NCBI GenBank assembly: GCA_009733575.1
Contig: ML769426.1
Location: 186,001 to 250,000 of the forward strand
From: Gymnopus androsaceus JB14
Taxonomy: Eukaryota; Basidiomycota; Agaricomycetes; Agaricales; Omphalotaceae
Direction of reading: 5' to 3'
DNA length: 64,000 nucleotides
This document shows, piece after piece, positions 1 to 12,454 of the stretch (its first letter is position 1; each line of letters opens with the position of its first letter). A program made the position numbers and the translations under genes. The notes below the pieces were generated by a model. The model was not told the origin of the DNA and searched no databases. It was given only the letters and a program-made list of their open reading frames with translations.

Positions 1-753
1 AGGCGTCGGAAACCATCTGGACTGGCCCACTCACCTGCATTCGATCGTCGAGTTATACGGAGAGACGTTTGAGGACATTTGGAATCTCGTAAACTCTACC
101 GGTTCTATAGCTGCACGTCCCGCCACTCAGCGAGTGAAGGATGTATTCATCTGGTGGAGTCTCTCGTTCAACGATTTGTGTTGTACAACGTATCTCCTCC
201 TTTAGGCTTCGACAGAAACGAAACCGATATAGACTTGGGCTTCTTCTGTCTTCAAAGAGTGTACATTGTCACATCTTTTGGTTATCAACACTCTTTCACT
301 CACCACAGTCAGAACAGCTGCTACGAGATGCGGTGGAAGGAACTACTCGCGAGATATGCCGAGTCTTGACCAAGATGTGGGCCTACGGAGTACATGACGG
401 ATTGAGTGAAATGTTCGATGACAAAGTCGCGTCTGAACATCCTCATGAAGATTCGAAAAAGGCAGATGCCCTTCTGGATACCTGGAAAGTCGACCTAGGG
501 AGCTTGATGAAGTGGCTTGATTGGGGTGTTTGGTTACGATGTAGGCCTGCATGCAAAGAGCAGGTTAGTGTGTCTTTTCGTTCAATCCATCAATACTAAT
601 AATTGTCTCCTGGCTTTGTAGGAGCAATGCTACATCCCTGCCTGGCCATTCGTTGTAGGAAATATGTCTGGCACGGTTTGGCGCGAAGATAATCCACAAC
701 CAAGGTGTCTAAAGAAATTGGAACCTTTCACCTACGCCGATGATGAACAGTAA
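1..753 (+). pseudogene. Secreted-family copy 0, 3' part only, frameshifted
   Basis: This is the 3' part of the tandem family: the end of exon 4, an intron starting at the gttagt after the codon for ..CKEQ (about 567-621), and exon 5 ending in TAA at 751-753. The last exon encodes the family C-terminus (WPFVVGN, TVWREDNPQP, YADDEQ). Compared with the intact copy at 1150-3060, one base is missing near 150 and one is gained near 222, so exon 4 cannot be read through. The 5' part lies outside the window. Confidence 0.85.
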
Positions 754-1149
754 TCTTCGAGCACAGGATAGGAGGATATAAATTATACTGGTCAAGGTCC
801 GTTTCCGCGCAATCAGTTTACCGGAGTAAATTTACCTATCCCATGATATATTTTAATTTTACTGATGATTCAAGTTTCTTCGACGAACTCTGGCGATGAA
901 TGAGCTTCAGCTGAGCATTCGAAGGGCTTCTCTACTACAAGTACCTCCAACTTCGATTCGCTAGGGGAGATAAATTAGCGTACTCGGAGCGGGAAACATC
1001 CTCCAGGTCTGAGTTGCCGCTTTGACTTTCGGATTGACTTTCGGATTTCAAGCTCTCGTACTAACTTTAATCAGGGAAGCACCTCGAATGCCGCTTTATT
1101 ACGTCTCAGTGGGTGAGCAGAACCTCGTCGTTCTTTGCTTCCTTCCACC

Positions 1150-3060
1150 ATGTATCTGTGGCTTATTGTGTTTCTTCTCGCCTTCAGCTCGAAAGGCTCT
1201 ACAGCCGTGAACCAGCATCCTCTTCCTACTGTCTTTGAATCCGTGAGCGATGACTGGGACTTGAATAAACCATTCACAGCGAATACAACCGTGAATTTCG
1301 TTTTTGCAACAGCCAGTTCACTGCTGCAAGCTGCTCCGAACTTGCGGTATCGAAATGGTGAATGCAATTTCTATCTGCTTGTCCTTGGATTCGCCTTCTG
1401 AATTTCAATCTTGCTTGTAGGACATACTATCGTTCCCGGTATCGTCCGCCCTGGAACGTTGCTCTATCATGGCCGCGAGGATTCGATTATTCCTACAACA
1501 GAATGGGTAGCATTCGACCCCGAAATCTCCTATGGACTTTGTCGAGTTTTTGGTTCATTAGAAGGTAGCTGCTGGCATCTTACTTTCGCAGCTGCCCGTC
1601 CTCTCCGTGTTCTTTATTTCGATGGGGCTAGCGTGACGCAACTTGGTGGTGGCGAGATGGATAGCCAGGATATCATCACTTGGGGTGAAATAAGGCCTGA
1701 TCTTGTAATTGAAGAAGGACTGAGGATTCAAAAATTGTGTGAGTGGGGCAAGCCACTCGGATTAGATGGCTTCGTTAGGTAAGGGCTCCATTCCTCTTCG
1801 TGTTGCTTTCTAACCCAAGAATACTGATCTCTCTAACGTTGTATTTAGAATGGGCACCATATCGTAAGTCTTCCTTCTCCATTATCACGAAAAGACACAT
1901 CTGAATTCCTCTTACATAGTGAGATGATGCTATGCAACTTCAGTTCGGTGAACCTCGTTTCGTCCCAGCATTTGAAATCGGCTCCGTCCAAGATTTTTCA
2001 ATCATCGCCACCTCCTCCAACTGCACCAATCAAACCGGAGCCTATAAATTCAGAGTCGTTCATTTTGCTCCGAGCCCTTGATCGATTCAGCCAGTACCCT
2101 GGGGTGATGCATGTTCAGCTCGATCTTTCACACCTGGTTTCTTTCTACGACGAGAAACTAGCACCATCGTTGGTTGCCGTCAGGTCGGATAAACCTAGAT
2201 TAGAGCATTGCCTGCTCGGAATTACGGAGGAGGACCTTATGCGGGTGAGAAAGTATCTCGAAGAGCAAGTCTTGGAAACACCGTGGCCTTCTCTCGAAAG
2301 CGGCGGAAATCATCTGGACTGGCCCACTCACCTGCATTCGATCGTCGAGTTATACGGAGAGACGCTCGAGGATATTTGGAATCTTGTAAACTCTACCGCT
2401 TCTCTAGCTGCACGTCCAGCCACTCAGCGAGTGAAGGATGTATTCCAATTGGTGGAATCTCTCGTCCAACGATTCGTGTTGTACAACGTCTCCCCACCTT
2501 CAGGCTTCGATAAAAACGAAACCGATGTGACTTGGGCCTCTTCTATCTTCAGAGAGTGCACAGTGTCGCACTATTTGGTTATCAGCACTCTTTCGCTCAC
2601 CACATCAGAACAGCTGCTACGAGATGCGGTGGAAGGAACTACTCGCGAAATATGCCGAGTCTTGACAAAGATGTGGGCCTACGGGGTACATGACGGATTG
2701 AGCGAAATCTTCCATGACAGAGTCGCTGAACATCCTCATGAAGATTTGAAAAAGGCAGATGCCCTTCTGTATACCTGGAAAGTCGAGCTAGGGAACTTGA
2801 TGAAGTGGCTTGATTGGGGTGTTTGGTTACGATGTAGGCCTGCATGTAAAGAACAGGTTAGTTTTGTCTTCCCGTTCAATCCACCATCAGAGTGAGATAC
2901 TAATGAGAATTATCTCTCGGCGCCGTAGGAGCAATGTTACATCCCTGCCTGGCCATTCGCTGTAGGAAATGTGTCTGGCATGGTTTGGCGCGAAGATAAT
3001 CCACAGCCAAGGTGTCTAAAGAAATTGGAACCTTTTACCTATGCCGATGATGAACAGTAA
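1150..3060 (+). CDS. Secreted fungus-specific protein, intact tandem copy 1 (about 549 aa)
   Basis: Five exons: 1150-1357, 1421-1778, 1849-1863, 1920-2856 and 2929-3060. All have GT-AG introns and the frame stays open to TAA. The start is the ATG conserved in all copies; residues 1-19 (MYLWLIVFLLAFSSKGSTA) look like a signal peptide. Exon 2 gives a conserved block: HTIVPGIVRPGTLLYHG, WVAFDPE, RPLRVLYFDGAS, MDSQDIITWGEIRPD and CEWGKPLGLDGFVRM. Exon 4 starts EMMLCNFSS and continues into a mostly helical region. The C-terminus has NVSGMVWREDNPQP. I recognise the pattern (LYHG, YFDG, MDSQD, GKxxGLDGFVRM) from basidiomycete hypothetical proteins but know no function. Exon 3 is only 15 nt. This is the only copy with an undamaged reading frame. 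Confidence 0.85.
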
Positions 3061-3235
3061 TCTTCGAGTAAATTTAACCTATCCCATGATATATTTCAAT
3101 TACTCGGAGCAGTTTGCCGTTTTTAACTTCGATTTCAAGCTATATCACATATAGGGGAAACTAACTCCAACCTTGAACGCCGCATTATTACGTCCCAGTG
3201 GGTATGGAGAACCTCGCTCCTTCTTCCCTTCCACC

Positions 3236-5151
3236 ATGTATCTGAGGCTTATTGTGTGTCTTCTTGCTTTCAGCTCGAAAGGCTCTACAGCCGCAAATCA
3301 GCATCCTCTTCCTACTGTCTTTCAATCCGTGAGCAACGACTGGGACTTGAATAAACCATTCACCGCAAATACAACCGTGAATTTGGTTTTTGCAACAGCC
3401 AGTTCACTGTTGCAAGCTGCTCCGAACTTACGGTATCGAAATGGTGAATGCAATTTCTAGTTGTTTCTCCTCAGAATCGCCTTCTCAATCTTGTTTGTAG
3501 GACATACTATCGTTCCCGGTATCGTCCGCCCTGGAACGTTGCTCTATCATGGCCGCGAGGACTCAATTATCCCTGCAACAGATTGGGTAGCATTTGACCC
3601 CGAAATCTCTTATGATTTTTGTCGAGTTTTTACTCTATCAGGAGGTGGCTGCTGGCATCTTACTTTCGCAGCTGCCCGTCCTCTCCGTGTTCTTTATTTC
3701 GATGGGGCTAGCGCGGCGAAACTTGGCGGCGGTGAGATGGATAGCCAAGATATCATCACTTGGGGTGAAATAAGGCCTGATCGTGTACTTGAAGAGGGAC
3801 TGAGAATTCAAAACTTGTGTGAATGGGGCAAGCCACTTGGATTGGATGGTTTCGTTAGGTAGGGGTTCCATTCCTCTTCGTGTTGCTTCCTAGCCTAAGA
3901 ATACTGATCTCTCTAACGTTGTATTTAGAATTGGCTGCATATCGTAAGTCTTCCTTCTCCATTATCACAAAAAGACACATCTGACATCTGAATTCCTCCT
4001 AAATAGTGAGATAATGCTATGCAACTTCAGTTCGGTCAACCTCGTTTCGTCCCAGCATCTGAAATCAGCTCCGTCGAAGGCTTTTCCACCTCCAGTTGTT
4101 GTACCCCTTAAACCGATACCTATAAATTCAGAAGGGATCATTGACCTGAGAGTCCTTGATCGATTCAGTCAGTACCCTGGCGTGATGCATGCTCGGCTTG
4201 ACCTCTCACGCCTGGTTTCTTTCTACGACGAGAAACTAGCACCATCGTTGGTTGCCGTCAGGTCGGATAGACCCAGATTAGAGCATCGCTTGCTCGGAAT
4301 TACGGAGGAAGACCTTGTGCGGGCGAAAAAGTATCTCGAAGAGCAAGTTATGGAGACACGGTGGTCTTCTCTCGAAGGCGTCGGAAATCACCTGGACTGG
4401 CCCACTCACCTGCATTCGATCGTCGAGTTATACGGAGAGACGTTTGAGGACATTTGGAATCTCGTAAACTCTACCGCTTCTCTAGCTGCACGTCCCGCCA
4501 CTCAGCGAGTGAAGAATGTATTTCAGCTGGTGGAATCTCTCGTTCCAACGATTCGTCTTGTACAACGTCTCTCCTCCTTCAGGCTTCGATAAGAATGAAA
4601 CCGATGTGACTTGGGCTTCTTCTGTCTTCAGAGAGTGCACAGTGTCAGCACTATTTGGTTATTCAGCACCCTTTCGCTCACCACATCAGAACAGCTGCTG
4701 CGAGATGCGGTGGAAGGAACTACTCGCGAGATATGCCGAGTCTTGACAAAGATGTGGGCCTACGGGGTACATGACGGATTGAGCGAAATGTTCCATGACA
4801 GAATCGCGTCTGAACGTCCTGCATGAATATTTGAAAAATGCAGATGCCCTTCTGGATACCTGGAAAGTCGAGCTAGGGAACTTGATGAAGTGGCTTGATT
4901 GGGGTGTTTGGTTTCGATGTAGGCCTGCATGTAAAGAACAGGTTAGTCTTTTCTTTTCGTTCTATCCACCATCAGAGTGAGATGCTAATAAGAATTATCT
5001 CTCGGCTCTATAGGAACAATGTTACATCCCTGCCTGGCCATTCGTTGTAGGAAATGTGTCTGGCACAGTTTGGCGTGAAGATAATCCACAGCCAAGGTGT
5101 ATAAAGAAATTGGAACCTTTTACGTATGCCGATGATATCGATGAACAGTAG
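3236..5151 (+). pseudogene. Secreted-family copy 2, multiple frameshifts
   Basis: The gene has the same five-exon plan as copy 1: exon 1 3236-3443, exon 2 3501-3858, exon 3 3929-3943, exon 4 from 4007, and a last exon ending TAG at 5149-5151. The signal peptide, LYHG block and first half of exon 4 are open. An extra C near 4545 (ctcgttccaacg against ctcgttcaacg) breaks the frame. Further single-base insertions follow near 4647, 4660 and 4818. Either the copy is dead or the assembly is poor here. If translated, it would give a truncated secreted protein of roughly 370 residues. Confidence 0.8.
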
Positions 5152-5499
5152 TAGAATGAAAGTTCGCCAGCTACGACGCGAATTCGAAACGTTCTTCGAA
5201 TTTTACATGTTTTACATTAGTGTAGCGCCGCGTTATGTCACGTCACGCTGCCTCTTCTCCTCGCGGCCTTCGCCATCCGTTTGTCAAACGGCATTGCCCA
5301 CTTCCATTACCTGGTGCAGGTGTGAGCTTGCATCCCATTGTTCAATAATCGCCGATTCTGACACTTGATGCAGAATGCTCAAGGCCGATTAAGAAACACA
5401 GTCATTCTGTATTTATAATGGATCCCGCCCGGGAAGCTGCTCCTCTGGAGCTATATTTATGATTAGAATACGCTGCCTTGATAACATCCCATTCAGAAA

Positions 5500-5665
5500 G
5501 CTGGTTTTTGTGAACCTTCACAACGAATGGCCAGACATCCCTGTCTGGCCATTCGTTGTAGGAAATGTGTTGGGCACAGTTTGGCGCGAAGATAATCCAC
5601 AGCCAATGTGTCTAAAAATTGGAACCTTTTATAATCTTCAAGTAAATTTACTGTCGCATGATGTA
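5500..5665 (+). pseudogene. Detached last-exon fragment of the secreted family, with a perfect hairpin
   Basis: 5542-5640 repeats the last exon of the family (..WPFVVGNVLGTVWREDNPQP..) with no upstream exons. It is preceded by an inverted copy of its own first bases: 5520-5537 and 5542-5559 are perfect 18-bp inverted arms around the loop TCCC. This looks like a fold-back rearrangement between copies 2 and 3, not a coding unit. Confidence 0.75.
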
Positions 5666-5810
5666 TTTTAATTACTCGGAGCGGATTGCCGTTTTGAACT
5701 TTGATTTCAACTATCACAGGCAGGTTTAGGGGAAACTAATTCCAACCCTGCCACATTATTACGTCCCAGTGGGTGAGCAGAAACTCATTCCTTCTTCCCT
5801 TCCTTCCACC

Positions 5811-7703
5811 ATGTATCCGAGGCTTATTGTGTTTCTTCTTGCTTTCAGCTCGAAAGGCTCTACGGCCGCGAATCAACATCCTCTTCCTACTGTCTTTGAA
5901 TCCGTGAGCGATGACTGGGACTTGAATAGACCATTCACCGCGAATACGACCGCGAATTCGGTTTTTGCAACGGCCAGTTCACTGCTACAAACTGCTCCGA
6001 ACTTGCGGTATCGAAATGGTGAATGCAATTTCTAATCAGAATCGCCTTCTCAATCTTGTTTGTAGGACATACTATCGTCCCCGGTATCGTCCGCCCTGGA
6101 ACGTTGCTCTATCATGGCCGCGAGGACTCAATTATCCCTGCAACAGATTGGGTAGCATTTGACCCCGAAATCTCTTATGATTTTTGTCGAATTTTTACTC
6201 CATCAGGAGGCTGCTGGCATCATACTTTCACAGTTGTCCGTCCTCTCCGTGTTCTTTATTTCGATGGGGCTAGCCACGCAAAACTTGGTGGCGGTGAGAT
6301 GGATAGCCAAGATATCATCACTTGGGGTGAAATAAGGCCTGATCGTGTAGGTGAAGAAGAACTAAGGATTCAAAAATTGTGTGAGTGGGGCAAGCCACTT
6401 GGATTGGATGGCTTCGTTAGGTAAGGGCTCCATTCCTCTTTGCTTCCTAGCCTAAGAACACTGATCTCTCTCATGTTGTATTTAGAACTGGGCTGCATAT
6501 CGTAAGTCTCCCTTCTCCATTATCACAAAAAGACACATCTGACATCTGAAATCCTCCTACACAGTGAGATGATGTTTTGCAACTTCAGTTCGGTCAACCT
6601 TGTTTCGTCCCAGCATCTGAAATCGGCTCCGTCCAAGGCTTTTCCACCTCCAGTTGTTTTACCACTTGGACCAACACCTATAGATTCAGAAGGGATCATT
6701 TACCTGAGAGTCCTCGATCGATTCAGTCAGTACCCTGGCGTGATGCATGTTCGGCTTGACCTTTCACACTTAGTTTCTTTCTACGATGAGAAACTAGCAC
6801 CATCGTTGGTTGCCGTCAGGTTGGATAGACCTAGATTAGAGCATCGCCTTCTCGGAATTACGGAGGAAGACCTTGTGCGGATGAAAAAGTATCTCGAAGA
6901 GCAAGTCATGGAAACACGCTGGTCTTCTCTCGAAGGCGTCGGAAATCACCTGGACTGGCCTACCCACCTGCATTCGATCATCGAGTTATACGGAGAGACG
7001 CTCGAGGACATTTGGAATCTCTTAAACCCTACCGCTTCTCTAGCTGCACGTTCCCCCACTCGGCGAGTGAAGGATGCATTTCAGTTGGTGGAATCTCTCA
7101 TCCAACGATTCGTGTTGTACAACGTCTCTCCTCCTTCAGGCTTCGATAAAAACAAAACCGATGTAACTTGGGCTTCTTCTGTCTTCAGAGAGTGTACACT
7201 GTCGCACTATATGGTTATCGGCACCCTTTCACTTACCACATCAGAACAGCTGCTACGAGATGCGGTGGAAGGAACTACTCGCGAGATTTGCCGAGTCTTG
7301 ACAAAGATGTGGGCCTACGGGGTGCATGACGGATTGAGCGAAATCTTCCATGACAGGATCACGTCTAAACGTCCTCGTGAAGATTCGAAAAAAGTAGATG
7401 CTCTTCTGGATATCTGGAAAGTCGACCTAGGGAGCTTGATGAAATGGCTTGATTGGGGTGTTTGGTTACGCTGTAGGCCTGCATGTAAAGAACAGGTTAG
7501 TGTGTCTTTTCATTCAATCCACCAATGCTAATAATTGCCTCTCGGCTCCGTAGGAACAATGTTACATTCCTGCTTGGCCATTCGTTGTAGGAAATGTGTC
7601 TGGCACAATTTGGCGCGAAGATAATCCACAGCCAAGGTGTATAAAGAAAGTGGAACCTTTTACGTATGCCGATGATATTGATGATGAAAGTCTGCGAATT
7701 TGA
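5811..7703 (+). CDS. Secreted fungus-specific protein, copy 3, nearly intact
   Basis: Exon 1 5811-6018 carries the signal peptide MYPRLIVFLLAFSSKGSTA. Exon 2 is 6066-6420, and exon 4, 6565-7495, is fully open. The last exon starts at 7554 and ends ..YADDIDDESLRI at the TGA of 7701-7703. It differs from copies 1, 2 and 4 in exon 3: 16 nt (after the ag at 6484-6485) instead of 15 nt, which would put a TGA at the start of exon 4. The normal 15-nt micro-exon is a whole number of codons and sits in the same phase on both sides. Skipping the 16-nt version therefore joins exon 2 to exon 4 in frame (..GFV-S-EMMFC). The copy could be functional by exon skipping, or it could be a young pseudogene. Confidence 0.65.
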
Positions 7704-8331
7704 AAGGTTCTTCGAATTTTACTTGCTATCGTAAACACGTAGCGCCATGTTATGTCACGTCACGCTGCCTCTTGTACCTCGTCATCCGTTTGTCAAAGCG
7801 GCATTGCCCACCTCCGTTAGTGCAGGTTTGAGCTTGCATCCCATTGTTCAACAATCGCTGACGCAGAATGCTCGAAGATGATCGCGTACAACATTGTACA
7901 CCAGAAACACAATCCTTCTGTGTTTACAATGGATCCCGACGAGGAAGTTGCTCCTTTAGAGCTATATTTATGACTGGAATATCCTGCAACTGTTTCTTCA
8001 TCTTGTCCGTTGCATGGATAACATACCATTCGGAAAGCCGCTTTTTGTGATTCTGAACCTGGCTACCTTTTTCAGCTTCCGGAGTTCGGAGTCCGGACAG
8101 CGTTCTCAGTTGTTCCCATGATCGTTATCGATAACGACTCACCAGCTCACCCAAGTCCGTCAAACTGACTTCTTCAACGAACTCTGTGGATGAGCTTCAG
8201 CTGGACATTCGCTGAGTCTGAGTTGCTGTTTTAACTTTCGATTTCAAGGTCTATCACAGATACAGTATAAGGGAAACTAACTTCAATCAGGAAAGCCGCA
8301 TTATTGCAGAATTTCTTCCCGTCCTTCCATC

Positions 8332-10233
8332 ATGTATCTGAGGCTGATTGTGTTACTTCTTGCTTTCAGCTTGAAAGGCTCTACAGCTGCGAATCAATAT
8401 CCTCTTCCTACTATCTATCAATCCGTGAGCGATGACTGGGACTTGAATAAACCATTCACCGCGAATACAACCGTGAATTTCGTTTTTGCAACAGCCAGTT
8501 CACTGTTGCAAGCTGCTCCCAACTTGCGGTATCGAAATGGTGAATGCGATTCCTAGTTGTTTGTTCTTGGAATTGTCTTCTGCAATCTTGTTCGTAGGAC
8601 ATACTATCGTTCCCGGCATCGTTCGCCCTGGAACGTTACTCTATCATGGTCGCGGGGACTCGATTATCCCTACAACGGATTGGGTAGCATTCAATCCCGA
8701 AATATCCCATGGTTTTTGTCGATTTTTGGGTTTATTAGAAGGTAGCTGCTGGCATCATACGTTCGCAGTTGTCCGACCTCTCCGTGTTCTTCATTTCGAT
8801 GGGACTGGCGCGGCGAAACTCCCTAATGGCGAGATGGATAGCCAAGATATCATAGCTTGGGGTGAAATAAGGCCTGATCTTTTCCATCAAGAAGGACTGA
8901 GGATCCAAAAATTGTGTGAGTGGGGCAAGCCGCTTGGGTTGGATGGCTTCGTTAGGTGAGGGTCCCATTTCCGTTTCATTATTGGATTCTTAGGAATATT
9001 AATCCTACATTGCGTTCAGAATGAGTAGCTTATTGTAAGTCTTCCTTCTCCAATATCACGAAAAGACACATCTGAATTCTTCCTGCATAGTGAGATGATG
9101 CTATGCAACTTCAGTTCGGTCAACCTCGTTTCGTCCCAGCATCTGAAATCGGCTCCATCCAAGGCTTTTCCACCACCACTACCTCCTCCAAATGTACCAA
9201 TTAAACCGGTGACAATAAATTCAGAAGTGTTAAATTTCCTCAGAGTCCTTGATCGCTTCAGTCAGTACCCTGGCGTGATGCATACTCAGCTCGACCTTTC
9301 ACACCTGGTTTCTCTCTACGACGAGAAATTAGCACCATCTTTGGTTGCCATCAGGTCGGATAAACCTAGATTAAAGCATCGCCTGCTCGGAATCACGGAG
9401 GAAGACCTTATGCGGGCGAAAAAGCATCTGGAAGAGCAAGTCATGGAAACACGGTGGTCTTCTCTCGAAGCGGTGGAAATCATCTGGACTGGCCCACTCA
9501 CCTGCATTCGATCGTCGAGTTATACGGAGAGACGCTCGAGGATATTTGGAATCTTGTAAACTCTACTACTACTCTAGCTGCACGTCCCGCCACTCAGCGA
9601 GTGAAGGATGTATTCCAGCTGGTGGAATCTCTCGTTCAACGATTCGTGCTGTACAACGTCTCTCCTCCTTTAGGCTTCGATAAAAACGAAACCGATGTGA
9701 CTTGGGCTTCTTCTGTCTTCAGAGAGTGTACATTGTCACACTTTTGGTTATCAACACCCTTTCGCTCACCACATCAGAACAGCTGCTACGAGATGCGGTG
9801 GAAGGACTACTCGCGAGATATGCCGAGTCTTGACAAAGATGTGGGCCTACGGGGTACATGACGGATTGAGCGAAATCTTCCATGACAGAGTCGCGTCTGA
9901 ACATCCTGATGAAGATTTGAAAAAGGCAGATGCCCTTCTGGATACCTGGAAAGTCGACCTAGGGAGCTTGATGAAGTGGCTTGATTGGGGTGTTTGGTTA
10001 CGATGTAGGCCTGCATGTAAAGAACAGGTTAGTGTGTCTTTCCATTCAATCCACCATTAGAATGAGATACTAATAATTGTCTCTCCACTCTGTAGGAGCA
10101 ATGTTTCATCCATGCCTGGCCATTCGTTGTAGGAAATGCGTCTGGCACAATTTGGCACGAAGACAATCCACAGCCAAGGTGTTTAAGGAAATTGGAACCT
10201 TTTACCTATGCCGATGATATCGATGAACAGTAG
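8332..10233 (+). pseudogene. Secreted-family copy 4, multiple frameshifts
   Basis: Exon 1 8332-8539, exon 2 8598-8955, exon 3 9020-9034 (15 nt, diverged: MSSL instead of MGTI), exon 4 from 9091, and a last exon ending TAG at 10231-10233. Exon 4 loses single bases near 9470, 9742 and 9807 relative to copy 1, so the frame is lost after about 190 codons of that exon. Exons 1 and 2 are intact. The gene lies at the downstream edge of the array, next to a TAG microsatellite. Confidence 0.8.
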
Positions 10234-10257
10234 TAGTAGTAGTAGTAGTAGTAGTAT
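10231..10257 (+). repeat. (TAG)n microsatellite
   Basis: About nine TAG units begin exactly at the stop codon of the last tandem copy. Copy 2 ends in the same context with only two units, so this is a local expansion. Confidence 0.9.
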
Positions 10258-10734
10258 ACTTATCCATGACTCAAGTAGTCCCTGTACTTGCTTGAGCGTT
10301 ACCTTGACGCGCCACGCTATGTCACGTTATGCTTCCTCTTCTCCATCAACCTCCATCACCCAACCACCAAAACCAACCATTACCTAGTGCAGCTGCAGCA
10401 AAAAATGTACAGCAAAGTCATCACTTCATCCGCCAATCTAACCTTTCTCCGCAAAATGACGTTGAACACGTCCTTTGACTCTGAGCGCCACTTTATCGCC
10501 AACTTCGGCCTATCCAGACCGCTATGAGTTGGAGATTCGATACTTTTATGTAGTATCCAACTACACTCTCGACAACGATTAGGACGGAACCGCTAAACCG
10601 CTATCAAATATAGATTGTTGGATAGGCCATCTTATACCGTGTATCGAAAAACGTATATGAGCCCTTTGTTAATTTCTCATCCCAAGAATCGCCCTCACCT
10701 CGCCATCCCTCGCAGGCCGCAGCTTGCTGGCGTC

Positions 10735-12454
10735 ATGCCCTCGTCAGATATCCCTCTAGAGCTATGGCTCCGCATTGCTAATTACATTCCACCACACATG
10801 CTGAAGAACCTTATGAGCGTCAACCAAGCGTTCTTTTACGCGGAGATGGAGGAACGGTACAAAGAGGTTGGGCTGTTCCAGGTGAATGAGAGGATGTTGA
10901 GGATTGTGGATAGGTTGGAGTAAGTATTTCATGTTTCGTTTTGCCGCTCGCTGAATGATATCTATGATACAGGGTCCCACTAGTACGAATTGTGTTCGCG
11001 TCCTACGAATACGCCCGTACTTTATTCAACAGCTATTACCTACCCCGGACGAAGATGGATGCTCTAGTGCTTCTCCAGACCTTCAAGGAGTTCTATCATC
11101 GTTAAAGCACAGTCTTACCTCTCTCCAGAACCTCACGGAATACAACCTCGTATGGTTCGAACTCCCATTTATCGGTGACATTCCAGTGGATATACTACGA
11201 GCTCCAATGCTCGGCTCTGGCTCTCGTCTACAAAAACTTTTCATAGAAGCTTCGCTTGACAAGTTGGGGCTGCTGTTGGGCCAGGGTACCAATTCGGAAG
11301 AGACGCCGCTCTTGCTCCCGGAGCTGAAGGAATTGGTTGTTGTGGTGAGGCGGGACTGTGTTGGAGATGTAGATGGCGTTGCGACTACGACTACGACCCA
11401 TCTCCTTTCCAAACTAGCATCGTTCATCAATTGTCACCACAGCTCCATCCGTCGCTTCTCATTCTCCTCTACACATGCAATGGATTACACTCCTTTCTTC
11501 CAATCTCTCCAAACCTCCTCTCTTCCTCTCCTCCACCTGAACGACCTCTTCCTGTCCATCCCCACAGCCCAGCCTCACCTTGGACTCAGTTCTCCGCTGG
11601 TGATCGCGCGATGGTTGAACACGCGGTGTCCGTCTCTTCATACGTTGACGTTTAAACCTCATTTCATCGATGACGGGCATTCGGACTGGCAAATATCCTT
11701 CGAGAAATGGATTATGTCCTTGACATCGAACCTTGTTTTATCGGAGTTGCGTTCCCTTAGACTGTCTTCTGGGTTCTTTCATCCTGATATGATCTCTTTT
11801 ATCGTTCGGCATTTTGCTGTTACCAGGACTCCTCTGGCTTCTCTGGATGTAACAGGAAGGAATATGACTTTTACTCAAGTTGCTTCCCTACTCCAGTCGT
11901 TATCCTCTCCCGGCTCGGTCTCAGCGTCGAAGCTACGTGTTCTGCGACTAGGCCCAGTAACGCTCAGCCCAGGAACTAGTGGATCTCTTAGCAGAGATGG
12001 TACCAAAGCTGGAAGAGCTGGAATTGCGTATAAAGGACGTTGTTCCGTGTAAGGATGACTAATGTTTCTGTCGCCAGTGTATACGTATCCGTCGTCGAGG
12101 AAGTCAAGGAGTCAGTGTAGGGAGCAGATTGTGAGTGTCGCTTCCAAGGGCTTGAGCAGGATCCTTTCTCAAGTTTTTTTGTACTAACCTTGGTGTGTAT
12201 AGGATCAATTCTCCACCGAAATGCACTCCCGGACATACACCCAATGGACCAACCTCAAGCGTGTTTCGGTGTGGAAATTCAACTCAAAGATGCAGTATCA
12301 GGCGGAGTATGTGGAGCTTTTTGGGGAGTGTGTTCCGGCTCTTAAGCGTGAGCTGGAAAAGGGAAGGAGGAGGAGGAGTCAGGACGGAGGGGGAGAGGTG
12401 TTGCTCGCACAACCACAGCAGTGTACGAGCGCTGGGGTCATTGTAAATTCATGA
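10735..12454 (+). CDS. F-box protein with LRR-like C-terminal region
   Basis: The predicted start ATG 10735 gives MPSSDIPLELWLRIANYIPPHML, a typical fungal F-box (PxElWlrIa.yip). Exon 1 runs to 10919; the intron 10920-10983 uses a ctag acceptor and joins in frame to DTNCVRVLRIRPYF. The long exon 2 encodes leucine-rich segments (LTSLQNLTEYNLVW, LRSLRLSSGFF). The 3' end is less certain. The frame near 11960 must shift, by a short intron or an indel, to reach ELVDLLAEMVPKLEELELR. One or two more introns (one about 12014-12070, one about 12132-12201) then lead to DQFSTEMHSRTYTQWTNLKRVSVW and TGA at 12454. F-box proteins are substrate receptors of SCF ubiquitin ligases; the substrate is unknown. 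Confidence 0.75.

Larger units (their letters stand above)
1..10260 (+). repeat. Five-copy direct tandem array of a secreted-protein gene family
   Basis: Five head-to-tail units of about 2.0-2.6 kb lie at 1-753 (cut by the window edge), 1150-3060, 3236-5151, 5811-7703 and 8332-10233. All share the same five-exon structure, splice sites and strongly similar intron and spacer sequence, so they arose by recent local tandem duplication. Copy 1150-3060 is open throughout. Copy 5811-7703 has one extra base in a tiny exon. The other three contain several single-base indels concentrated in the second half of exon 4. The spacers share blocks too, for example the stretches after copies 2 and 3. Confidence 0.9.

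Noticed and set aside
11083..11692. Minus-strand open frames across the F-box gene
   Set aside because: Antisense shadows of the leucine-rich coding exon; no homology seen.
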